NCBI GenBank assembly: GCA_028280025.1
Contig: JANQMO010000075.1
Coordinates: 1 to 54,772, forward strand
From: Chlorobium sp.
Lineage (GTDB): Bacteria > Bacteroidota > Chlorobiia > Chlorobiales > Chlorobiaceae
DNA: 54,772 nucleotides
Direction of reading: 5' to 3'
Shown: positions 1 to 7,233 of the stretch, piece after piece
How positions within the stretch are numbered: the stretch's first letter is position 1
How the letters are laid out: every line of letters starts with the position of its first letter
Program-made: the position numbers and the translations under genes
The notes under the pieces: model-generated
The model's input: only the letters and a program-made list of their open reading frames with translations
Database searches by the model: none
What the model was told of the DNA's origin: nothing

Positions 1-85
1 ACGCATGACTCGGGGACAGTGTGGGTCGCTACTCCTTCACTGGAGGGACTTGCACCCTTTATCTCCTGCCGGTCTCCCGGCGCAC
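1..85 (-). mobile_element. 5' end of a group II intron (left copy, cut by window edge)
   Basis: Read on the minus strand from position 85, the sequence begins GTGCGCCGG, matching the GUGYG 5' consensus of bacterial group II introns. A perfect 5-bp stem closed by a GAGA tetraloop follows, then a GGG-tgcaagt-CCC element typical of domain I. All 85 bases are identical to the copy at 54680-54764, in opposite orientation. The rest of the intron, including any maturase ORF, lies to the left of the window. The flanking exon bases (AATAGG on the minus strand) resemble those of the right copy. Identification is by pattern only. Confidence 0.75.
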
Positions 86-96
86 CCTATTACCTA

Positions 97-271
97 TTAT
101 CTCCTCACTCTTTCAATCGCCTTATAACACAGGTTTCCGGAACTGATTGCCGGGGAAAATCCGCTGACGATGTTGTGCTGTTCGAGCAATACGACGGATA
201 CCCTTTTTTGACAGAAGGGCTCCAGCGGTAAGCCCTCCGAGTCCTCCTCCGATAATGACAATGTTGTTCAT
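97..271 (-). pseudogene. Truncated, frameshifted phytoene desaturase/CrtI-like FAD oxidoreductase
   Basis: The start at 271 opens MNNIVIIGGGLGGLTAGALL, a Rossmann FAD-binding GxGxxG fold with the composition of CrtI/CrtH-type desaturases and retinol saturase-like proteins. After LLSKKG the frame shifts by one base. The continuation VVLLEQHNIVSGFS, which is the second FAD-binding strand of this family, is in another frame and runs to a TAA at 97-99. The full family protein is about 500 residues; only about 55 codons remain. The residues after VSGFS no longer look like the family, so the 3' part was probably deleted before or during intron insertion at 85. In photosynthetic bacteria such enzymes desaturate or isomerise carotenoids; this copy cannot work. 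Confidence 0.7.
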
Positions 272-633
272 GATATCCGGCATGGTGGTGTGTGCAGAGT
301 CCTGTTTACATCTGTTTTCATATCTCTTCCGGGGACTGCAGGTTTTGTCAGACCGGGATTGATGCCTACAGTATAAGGTATGAAAAATGGGGCACGAGAT
401 GCGTAACAGTACTGTAACAGGGTTGTCGGCCCATGTTTCCTTGGAATCGGGATATTTGTCTTTATTATTAATTATGTAAATGGTTTTATCACGTGCGGTG
501 CTTGGATATCGATAGCAGCCTGTTTGATGTTTCAGAACCTGATATGGAGGTCGTGATGACTTTTTCTTCAACCAAGTGCTCTGGTTTTTCGGGCTCACGC
601 CGGTTACCTTTATACGTTTCAGAGGAACACAGG
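272..633. other. Intergenic region between divergent genes
   Basis: This 362-bp stretch separates the desaturase remnant (minus) from the lipoprotein gene (plus). It should hold the promoters of both, but I could not pick a convincing -35/-10 pair. The open frame of the next gene extends back to 493, but that extension has no signal-peptide character. Confidence 0.4.
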
Positions 634-1470
634 ATGTATGGTGCGATGAGATTTCTTTCAATCTTGAAATTGATTTCTTCAAGGACTGTTCCTGCGGCGC
701 TCCTCTTAATGGTTCTTATGACGCTTTCGGCGTGCGGCATAATGGACGGAAACAGCAGTCGATGTCCGCTCGAATACCGCATGAAGGTTGTGAACAGGGT
801 ATATGAAGAACAGGGGAAAGCGTCTGAAGAAACATATTGCAAGTTCCGTTTGCCTGTTTTTTCAAGAGGTGAACATGCTGCGGTCATCAATCGTTACCTC
901 ATGGGGTGGATTGCAGGCAGTACCGTTTTCGAAGCCGGTTTCACACATGGTGACAGCCCGACCATGGGGGAGCTTGCCGATTATTTTTTCTCGGTATACG
1001 AAAAGGAGCGAAAAGAATTTCCTGTAAACTGGCCCTACCAATTCGAGCTTGACGGGTCAGTTCTCTTGAACAGGCCCGGTCTCGTGTCTTTGGACCTGTC
1101 CTTCTATGCCTTTACCGGAGGAGCGCACGGCAATAGTCATACTGAAAATTTCGTTTTCAATACCGCGACAGGAAAGCGCCTGGGGCTCAACGACGTCTTT
1201 GTCACCGGTTTCGAAGCTCCGCTGAATAAACTTATCGATAGCCGATTCAGGAAAATGAGAGGGCTTTCGCCGGCAGAGCGGCTTGATGGGGAACAAGGCA
1301 TGCTGTTTGAAAACAGTATCCGTTTCAATGACAACCTTGCGCTGACAGACAAAGGAATACGTTTTCATTACAATCCTTACGAGATCGCAGCCTACGCTTT
1401 CGGCTCCACCGTAGTGAATATTCCATATAGTGAACTTGAAGGATTGCTGAAACCGGAATTCATGCCGTAA
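634..1470 (+). CDS. Predicted lipoprotein, DUF3298/RsiV-like
   Basis: This is a 278-residue exported lipoprotein. A basic/hydrophobic signal segment ends in a lipobox, LSAC, and the Cys would be acylated. The frame is open from 493, but the ATG at 634 is preferred because it puts the hydrophobic segment at the N terminus and has GAGGA about 9 nt upstream; an ATG at 646 is also possible. The C-terminal two thirds contain a FYAFTGGAHGNSH motif followed by a FNTATGKRLGLNDVF segment. This is the typical core of DUF3298/DUF4163 domains, found in RsiV-type anti-sigma factors and in cell-surface lipoproteins that bind lysozyme or peptidoglycan-related ligands. The partner or ligand here is unknown. 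It stands alone, with about 220 bp to the next coding remnant. Confidence 0.75.
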   Translation: MYGAMRFLSILKLISSRTVPAALLLMVLMTLSACGIMDGNSSRCPLEYRMKVVNRVYEEQGKASEETYCKFRLPVFSRGEHAAVINRYLMGWIAGSTVFEAGFTHGDSPTMGELADYFFSVYEKERKEFPVNWPYQFELDGSVLLNRPGLVSLDLSFYAFTGGAHGNSHTENFVFNTATGKRLGLNDVFVTGFEAPLNKLIDSRFRKMRGLSPAERLDGEQGMLFENSIRFNDNLALTDKGIRFHYNPYEIAAYAFGSTVVNIPYSELEGLLKPEFMP

Positions 1471-1692
1471 GGCGCCGGAGTCTTTCAATTGGAGTAACCC
1501 CTCAACCCTGCCATGACTGCCATTGCAGCCCGGGGTCAAATCCGGTTCACTTGGGGGGAATCGACAGCCGCATTTTTTCCCTCGATTCGTGACTTTTCCC
1601 AGTCGAATTCTATGGCTTGCTTTCGCAGGTGTCCGTGCACGAGCCGCAGGAACACGATCAGGCCTTTCGTGTTTTCTGTTGCCGCTTCTGTA

Positions 1693-1983
1693 TCATGTTT
1701 TTTTCTTTCTCGACTCGCTGGTAAACAGTTGTTCATAGAGGTAAAGCTCGGCTGTGCTGTAGAGCACAAAACGGAGGTAATGGATACTGGAAAGTTCGGG
1801 TAATTCGTCAGTGACGGTGTTCAGTGCGATCCTGGCCGCTTCTTCGGCAGGGTAGCCGAAGATGCCCGTTGAGATGGAGGGAAAGGCAAGTGATAATTGT
1901 TCCTGAGTAGTGTTGTTCAGCGTTAGATCGGATAACCCAAGGGCCGCGCCTTTTGAGTGACGGATTGAGAAATTATCAGTATT
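1693..1983 (-). pseudogene. Macro-domain (ADP-ribose hydrolase, YmdB-type) C-terminal remnant
   Basis: On the minus strand an open stretch without a start codon encodes LSLAFPSISTGIFGYPAEEA, then ARIALNTVTDEL and later YLRFVLYSTAELYLYEQL, ending at a TGA at 1693-1695. The phrase AFPxISTGxxGYPxxxAAxIA is the hallmark of the C-terminal half of macro domains, which bind ADP-ribose or hydrolyse O-acetyl-ADP-ribose. The N-terminal half (the GGxxGVxGAIH region) is absent: the frame runs back only to a TAA at 1984-1986 and its first about 30 codons do not resemble the family. It is a decayed gene. Confidence 0.65.
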
Positions 1984-2031
1984 TTATCTGCGAATGGTTC
2001 CCAGGGCCTTTTCAACTGTTCATCAATCGCC

Positions 2032-3504
2032 ATGGAGCTCCAGCTTACCGTTAATAACAGTCTGAGGGTTCTTCCTGTAGTAAGATCTTTTGTTTCCGAT
2101 TCCCTGTCAGAGACATCTCTTGAGGAGGAGCTTCATAACAGGCTCGTTGAACTGATTGTCCAGACTGTTGAAGATGCAATTTGCCATGCATATCAGCCAA
2201 ATGAGGATGGTGATATTTCCATTCGTATTAAAGAGAGTCATGGCAAGCTTGAATTGACAGTCCGAGACTACGGTATGCCACAGGATGTTCTTGCTCTGGA
2301 GTCGCAGCTCCACCAGGATAACGGGAAAAACACCCGCCTTTTCGGCATATCCTGCAAGGATATAGCGGATGAGGTTCATTGGACTGGATTCGGCAGGGAA
2401 GGTAAAGCCCTGAATATCTGCAAATGGTTGCATAATACCGATATTACAGAGTCGTCAAGTGAAGCCGAATTAAGCAGATTCAGCAGTGATATCGAACCTG
2501 CACCTGAACAGGAGTATACCATCAGGCGTATGGAGGAGGGCGAAGGTCTGCAAGTGTCTCAGCTGATTTACAAGGCGTATGGAGGCACCTATTTCAATGC
2601 TGACATCTATTATCCTGAAAGGATCGAATCCCTGAACAAAAGAGGTATTAACCTTTCCTACGTTGCTCTTGACGATCATGGAAGGGTCGTAGGGCATTAC
2701 GCTCTCGAACGCAATGTGGAAGGACCGGTCGCAGAAGGAGGTGAGGCCGTTGTCGATCCGGCGCACAGGGGAAGAAAGCTTCTTGAGAAAATGAAGCAGA
2801 TCGCTCTGAAAGAAGCGCGGCAAATGGAACTGGCAGGTGTGTATGCTGATGCCGTTACTGTCCATCCATATACACAGAAATCGAATGTCCGCTTCGGGGC
2901 AAAGCTTGCTTGTGCCAATCTCGGTATTGCGCCATGTAACGAACATTTTCTCGGTCTGGCAGAAGACCTGCCTCAAAGAGTGTCTTGTCTGCTTTATTAT
3001 ATGCATCTTGGCGGGATAGAGCGCAGAAAACGTTCTTATGTTCCCGGCATGCATAGACAGATTGTTGAGGAAATTTACAATAACCTTGGTTTTTCCGTTG
3101 AATTCGGCAACGAAAAACAACCTGAAGGTAGAGGTGAATGTTCGGTAACGATAGATGCATGCGCAGGAAAGGCTTTTATCAGATTCAGCAGGATCGGTGA
3201 GGATACCGTTCACACAGTAAGGCATACAAGAAGAGAGCTGGTCGAACATTCCCATGCTGAGGTTTTTTATGCTGACTTACCTCTGACTGATCCGGGGACG
3301 CCTGCTGTTGTAAGGGCTCTTGACGATTTCGGATTTTCAATCGCGGGTATAGCGCCTCATTTTTCAGATGCCGGTGACATGCTTCGGCTCGTATACCTGA
3401 CAGAACCCCTGAAACGTCAACATATCGTGACGTACGAGGATTTCGCCGGCAGGCTGGTAGAGTATGTCCTTGCCGAGCAGGAGAGGGTCCGTCGAAAGAT
3501 CTAG
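2032..3504 (+). CDS. HATPase (RsbW-like)-GNAT acetyltransferase fusion protein
   Basis: This 490-residue protein has two recognisable parts. Residues 1-135 look like a GHKL ATPase of the anti-sigma factor/serine kinase (RsbW, HATPase_c_2) type: an N-box-like VEDAICHAY (46-54) with the catalytic Glu, a G1-like VRDYGMP (77-83), and a C-terminal strand GKALNICKWL. From about residue 162 a GNAT acetyltransferase begins, with the acetyl-CoA loop region VVDPAHRGRKLLEKM (240-254) and IALKEARQMELAGVYADAV beyond. The last 150 residues resemble a second, degenerate acyltransferase half. RsbW-type ATPases act in partner-switching regulation. The fusion suggests a regulator that also modifies a small molecule or protein, but the substrate is unknown. 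The ATG at 2032 has only a weak ribosome binding site. No sigma or anti-anti-sigma gene lies beside it. Confidence 0.75.
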   Translation: MELQLTVNNSLRVLPVVRSFVSDSLSETSLEEELHNRLVELIVQTVEDAICHAYQPNEDGDISIRIKESHGKLELTVRDYGMPQDVLALESQLHQDNGKNTRLFGISCKDIADEVHWTGFGREGKALNICKWLHNTDITESSSEAELSRFSSDIEPAPEQEYTIRRMEEGEGLQVSQLIYKAYGGTYFNADIYYPERIESLNKRGINLSYVALDDHGRVVGHYALERNVEGPVAEGGEAVVDPAHRGRKLLEKMKQIALKEARQMELAGVYADAVTVHPYTQKSNVRFGAKLACANLGIAPCNEHFLGLAEDLPQRVSCLLYYMHLGGIERRKRSYVPGMHRQIVEEIYNNLGFSVEFGNEKQPEGRGECSVTIDACAGKAFIRFSRIGEDTVHTVRHTRRELVEHSHAEVFYADLPLTDPGTPAVVRALDDFGFSIAGIAPHFSDAGDMLRLVYLTEPLKRQHIVTYEDFAGRLVEYVLAEQERVRRKI

Positions 3505-3559
3505 CTGTCAACCGGGAATAATCCCGAATGCGGATCTCTAACCATTTAATCGTACATGC

Positions 3560-4189
3560 ATGACGCAACTGTCGTTATCCTCTATGAAACGGGTAGGAGC
3601 ATTATCCCTGCGTTCACTACTTTTTCCGCTGTTTTTTCTGTTTCTCTGTAGCTGCTGGATACCTGAAAATTTTGTTGCGCGTGTCGATGTGCATCGGGAT
3701 GGGGGCTATAGCTTTGTGTATGACGGAACGTTAGCGTTTGCGCCTGTTCTTGCTGCAGTCAGCCAGGGCGCCCTCAGCGAAGAAGACAAGGAAGAGCTGA
3801 AAGAAATGGCCCTGGAACTCAAGGACGAAACCGGCTATCAGGAGTTCCGCTATGTTGGGAGAGGTCGTTTCGATGTACTGGCTGAAAAAAAAGGAGCACC
3901 CGGGGAGACCTACTATTTCATGTCTGAAAGCATGAAGATTTTCGCAATCGAGCACCCCGATGACGGTACGTTGAAAATATCTGCATTAAGACCGGCCGGC
4001 GATGTTGTAAGGCAGTTGAGTTCCATAGGCGTGACTATGTCCGGCAAGCTCAACGTTACGGTACCATGGGGAACGAAAGTTATCCGTCACAACGCTGACC
4101 GGGAACCGTTTTTCTTCGGATTGTTCGGTGCATACAGCTGGGATATCGAAGAGCCTGATGCCGATCCGTTCATTCTTCTGGAGCTATAG
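3560..4189 (+). CDS. Hypothetical lipoprotein
   Basis: I do not recognise a family. The protein has 209 residues (201 if the ATG at 3584, which gives a classic MKR signal start, is used). The hydrophobic stretch LLFPLFFLFLCSC ends in a lipobox-like Cys, so it is probably a lipoprotein. The mature part is charged, with a helix rich in Glu/Lys (EEDKEELKEMALELKDE) followed by beta-rich segments (FRYVGRGRFDVLAEKKG, TYYFMSESMKIFAIE). It follows the ATPase-GNAT gene by 55 bp on the same strand and could be co-transcribed with it. No Shine-Dalgarno sequence decides the start. Confidence 0.7.
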   Translation: MTQLSLSSMKRVGALSLRSLLFPLFFLFLCSCWIPENFVARVDVHRDGGYSFVYDGTLAFAPVLAAVSQGALSEEDKEELKEMALELKDETGYQEFRYVGRGRFDVLAEKKGAPGETYYFMSESMKIFAIEHPDDGTLKISALRPAGDVVRQLSSIGVTMSGKLNVTVPWGTKVIRHNADREPFFFGLFGAYSWDIEEPDADPFILLEL

Positions 4190-4221
4190 TTCTGCCTGCG
4201 TCGAATGTGTGCCTGTTGCAC

Positions 4222-4533
4222 TCAAGCGCTCTCTCGCTCCAGATATTCAACGTGTTTGGTTGTGTTTTCGGCAATGCGGAAAATTGCCACAATTGCTTCC
4301 AGCGCCAGGCGGATGAAAAGGATCGAAAAGAAGAGCGTGATTGCCGAGGTGACTATTGCAGTGGCCCCAGCCATAAGGCCATTGTCAAAACCATGCACGA
4401 CGTTTTTCAGGGCGTAGATGCATGCGCCCAAGATTCCCAGGCCGTAGAGATATTTAACGATCTGGAGTGTGACGAAATCCTTGAAGGAAAAATCAAGCAG
4501 TTTGGCAAAAAAATTTCTGGACGTCATGATCAT
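4222..4533 (-). CDS. DUF4282 family small membrane protein
   Basis: The 103-residue protein has an N-terminal amphipathic segment (FFAKLLDFSFKDFVT), which is the start of the DUF4282 domain. Two membrane helices follow, around residues 24-42 and 53-80, then a short charged tail. DUF4282 proteins are small inner-membrane proteins of unknown role. AAGGAG lies 3 nt before the ATG at 4533 and 9 nt before a second in-frame ATG at 4527; the latter has the better spacing. It is convergent with the preceding lipoprotein gene and divergent from the next gene. Confidence 0.75.
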   Translation of the reverse strand: MIMTSRNFFAKLLDFSFKDFVTLQIVKYLYGLGILGACIYALKNVVHGFDNGLMAGATAIVTSAITLFFSILFIRLALEAIVAIFRIAENTTKHVEYLERESA

Positions 4534-4776
4534 GATCTCCTTTTTTCAGGTTGATAAAGCAGGAAAACAATTATCCCTGCAAAGAGGGGGGACTTGTTTT
4601 GCAGAAAGCCTGTTTCTTACAGGAAGAAGAAACAAAAGTGTATATTATTGTCTCGTTATGTGATTTATTAAAATACGTCATTGATTTGTTTCAGGCAACT
4701 GCTTTTTTGTTTTTCAGGTTTTCTGATGTTTTTCCGACAAAAGAGTGTTTTGGCGATCGAACAAAAGCAGCCGGGT

Positions 4777-5694
4777 ATGAAAAAGAAAACACCGTGGGAT
4801 AGCGGGACGATGTGCGGCCAGAAGGGCAGGATTGTTGTTGTGACCGGGGCGGCGGGCGGCCTTGGATATGAAATATCGCGCGTATTCGCCGAAAAAGGCG
4901 CCAGGGTCGTGATGGCTGTGCGCAACCCGCAAAAGGGTGTGCAAATGGCTGCGATGATAAGGGATATGCACGAGTCGTCGGACGTGGAAGTCATGGCGCT
5001 CAATCTTGCCGATCTCTCTTCGGTCAGGGCTTTTTCCGACACGTTCCATAAACAATACTCCCGGCTGGATATTCTGGTCAACAATGCCGGTGTGATGGCT
5101 TGTCCATACGGAAAAACCGCTGATGGTTTCGAGCTGCAGTTCGGCACGAACCACCTCGGTCATTTTGCGCTGACGCTTCTGCTCGTGGATCTGATCCGGC
5201 GTGTTCCCGGCGGCAGGGTGGTTACGGTGAGCAGCCTTGCGCATTCTTTCGGGTCACTGGATTTCGATGACCTGAACTGGCAGAAACGCCGGTACAGTAA
5301 ATGGCAGGCATATGGCGACAGCAAGCTTGCAAACCTTTATTTTATGCAGGAGCTTCAACGCCGCTTTGAAGGAAAGCAGCTTCCTTTGCTTGCAGCAGCC
5401 GCTCATCCGGGCTGTGCGGCTACCGATCTGCAGCGCCACGAGGGCTGGCTTCTTCCCCTGAACGTCATTTTTGCACAATCGGCTGCCATGGGAGCGTTGC
5501 CTGTATTGTATGCGGCGTCAGCATCCGATGTGAAGGGAGGTGGATTTTACGGTCCCGACGGGATGTGGGGTATGCGGGGTTACCCGGCAAAAGCGCAGCC
5601 GAACATCCGCTCGAAAGACATGCGGGCGGCAGAGTTGCTTTGGGACGTATCGGAGGAATTTACGGGTATACAATGGCAGAACCTGGGAGGTTGA
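4777..5694 (+). CDS. Short-chain dehydrogenase/reductase (SDR, retinol dehydrogenase-like)
   Basis: A classical SDR oxidoreductase of about 305 residues. Counting from the chosen start at 4777, the NAD(P)-binding motif TGAAGGLG is near residue 20, NNAG near residue 105 and the catalytic YGDSK (YxxxK) near residue 185. A VVTVSS strand carries the catalytic Ser, and AAHPGCAATDL follows the active site, as in retinol dehydrogenase/protochlorophyllide reductase-like SDRs. The open frame begins at 4681, but the upstream residues do not resemble SDRs. An Arg in the MAVRNPQKG loop after the second beta strand favours NADP. The substrate is unknown; in a phototroph a pigment or lipid carbonyl is possible. 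Its stop codon directly abuts the start of the next gene, so the two are translationally coupled. Confidence 0.88.
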   Translation: MKKKTPWDSGTMCGQKGRIVVVTGAAGGLGYEISRVFAEKGARVVMAVRNPQKGVQMAAMIRDMHESSDVEVMALNLADLSSVRAFSDTFHKQYSRLDILVNNAGVMACPYGKTADGFELQFGTNHLGHFALTLLLVDLIRRVPGGRVVTVSSLAHSFGSLDFDDLNWQKRRYSKWQAYGDSKLANLYFMQELQRRFEGKQLPLLAAAAHPGCAATDLQRHEGWLLPLNVIFAQSAAMGALPVLYAASASDVKGGGFYGPDGMWGMRGYPAKAQPNIRSKDMRAAELLWDVSEEFTGIQWQNLGG

Positions 5695-7227
5695 ATGACA
5701 ACACAAGAAAGTCTTGAGCGTTTGAAAGCAAAAAGTGTAAGGATCGGAGGTATTGCCGTTTCGATTTTTACTGTAGTGATCATAGCCGTAACGGTGCTTG
5801 TGGTGCTTCTCGTACTGTCGGTTTCCCTGGGGTGGTCGGGATTGGCGGCTTTGATTTTTGCAATCGCGGGAGCTGCTGCAGGCCTGCTCTGTTTCTTTTT
5901 CGATGCTGTCAAGGCCGCATTCGGCAAGGGACGTACCGTCAGCCTCGGCATACTTGTTCTCTACCTGCATCTCATGGCGATACTGGGTTTTGCCGCTCCG
6001 GATTTTTTTGCCGAACTGGGATTGAGCAGATGGATGGCCCTGACGATTGTGTTTTTCGCTATTACCTGGAGCGGGAGTTATGCCCTTGTCAGTTTCGATA
6101 AAGCCTCAAAGATCGTTTCGATACTCATTGTTCTCATTACCCTGTTCAGTTTTATTCCTGGAAACTCACTTGTCACGGGAATACAGTATCTCGGCCAGAA
6201 CGTGCTCAGGAGACTCGACCAGGCCTTTTATGACACAGCGGTCAAGCTTGATGATTCCGAAGGGGCGATCAGGCAGAAATACTTTGACGAGTACCAGCGG
6301 AAAGTCGAAAAACTCGAAAGAGCATGGCAAAAAAAGGAGATATCAGCCTCCCAGTATGACCAGCGCAGAAGAGCGATTGATAAAGAGTACAGACAGTTTT
6401 TTGACAATACGTCGTCCGGCAAGCAAGAGCTGAACAGTGGCGGCGCCTTGACGGTTGTCGGGGCGCTGGTGACGGACAATCTTTCCGGCGGTCTGACAGG
6501 AAACAGTGATTATTTTATTTCCGGAACCAGGCAGCTCTATTATTACATGAAATATCGCGGGGCGGCTGACGGGGGGGATTCCGTTTCCGTGAGATGGTTC
6601 CATGACGGCGCCATGATCCGGGAGAAGTCGGCCCTTCTGCAAAATGAAGCGGGGGAACTTCTCGATTCATGCCGGTATGACTTCAGTAACGGGGCGTATG
6701 AAGTCATTCTTGCGGAGGGAGCGGAACAGAAAAGCCGTGTCGCGTTCAAGGTTGAAGGCAGGGGTGTTGTGCGGATCGATCATGCCGGCCTGTCGCCGCA
6801 AACCGTTCGTCCCGGAGAGGTATTGAAGGCAACAGTGGAGTACTATCTGCAGGGAAGCTCGCAAGATGAAGCAATAACCGTGAGGGAGCAGCGTCTTGTC
6901 CGGAGGAATGGTTCCGGAGTCATGGATACTCTCGTCAGGGACGTATCGCGGCTGCCGGGCCGCAACAGCAGTACAGCACGAGTGTATCTTCCCTCTTCCG
7001 CACCTCCTGGAGAGTACGATATTCTTACGATCATCAGCCACGGGAACACGAAGGTTGACACATCAGCCGTTTTTTCCGTTGCCCGCCGCTACAGGTCGCC
7101 GTCACCGGAACGATCACCCTCACCGGTTTTGTACCCTGATTACCCTTCCTCGAAAAAGGGTGATGGTAAAGAGTCGATGAGTCTTGACCAGCTTGAAACC
7201 CTCCTGAAAAAAGTGTACAGGAAATAA
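5695..7227 (+). CDS. Membrane protein of unknown function with extracytoplasmic beta-rich domain
   Basis: I do not recognise this family. The 510-residue protein starts immediately after the SDR stop, with GGAGG overlapping that stop as ribosome binding site. About five membrane helices lie in residues 17-165 (for example ISIFTVV...VLVVLLVLSVSLG, WSGLAALIFAIAGAAAGLLCFFF). A charged coiled-coil-like stretch follows (residues about 195-235, rich in Lys/Glu/Arg) with the SHOCT-like phrase KEISASQYDQRRRAIDKEY. Residues about 245-465 look like two beta-sandwich modules (YYMKYRG...VSVRWFHDG, and LKATVEYYLQG...). A Ser/Pro repeat RSPSPERSPSP precedes a C-terminal helix. It may be an envelope protein working with the SDR; this is inferred only from coupling. 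Confidence 0.7.
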   Translation: MTTQESLERLKAKSVRIGGIAVSIFTVVIIAVTVLVVLLVLSVSLGWSGLAALIFAIAGAAAGLLCFFFDAVKAAFGKGRTVSLGILVLYLHLMAILGFAAPDFFAELGLSRWMALTIVFFAITWSGSYALVSFDKASKIVSILIVLITLFSFIPGNSLVTGIQYLGQNVLRRLDQAFYDTAVKLDDSEGAIRQKYFDEYQRKVEKLERAWQKKEISASQYDQRRRAIDKEYRQFFDNTSSGKQELNSGGALTVVGALVTDNLSGGLTGNSDYFISGTRQLYYYMKYRGAADGGDSVSVRWFHDGAMIREKSALLQNEAGELLDSCRYDFSNGAYEVILAEGAEQKSRVAFKVEGRGVVRIDHAGLSPQTVRPGEVLKATVEYYLQGSSQDEAITVREQRLVRRNGSGVMDTLVRDVSRLPGRNSSTARVYLPSSAPPGEYDILTIISHGNTKVDTSAVFSVARRYRSPSPERSPSPVLYPDYPSSKKGDGKESMSLDQLETLLKKVYRK

Positions 7228-7233
7228 CGATTC

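Noticed and set aside
1536..1769. 77-codon minus-strand frame in the 1.5-1.8 kb gap
   Set aside because: It is an out-of-frame shadow of the macro-domain remnant, whose own frame gives recognisable family sequence.
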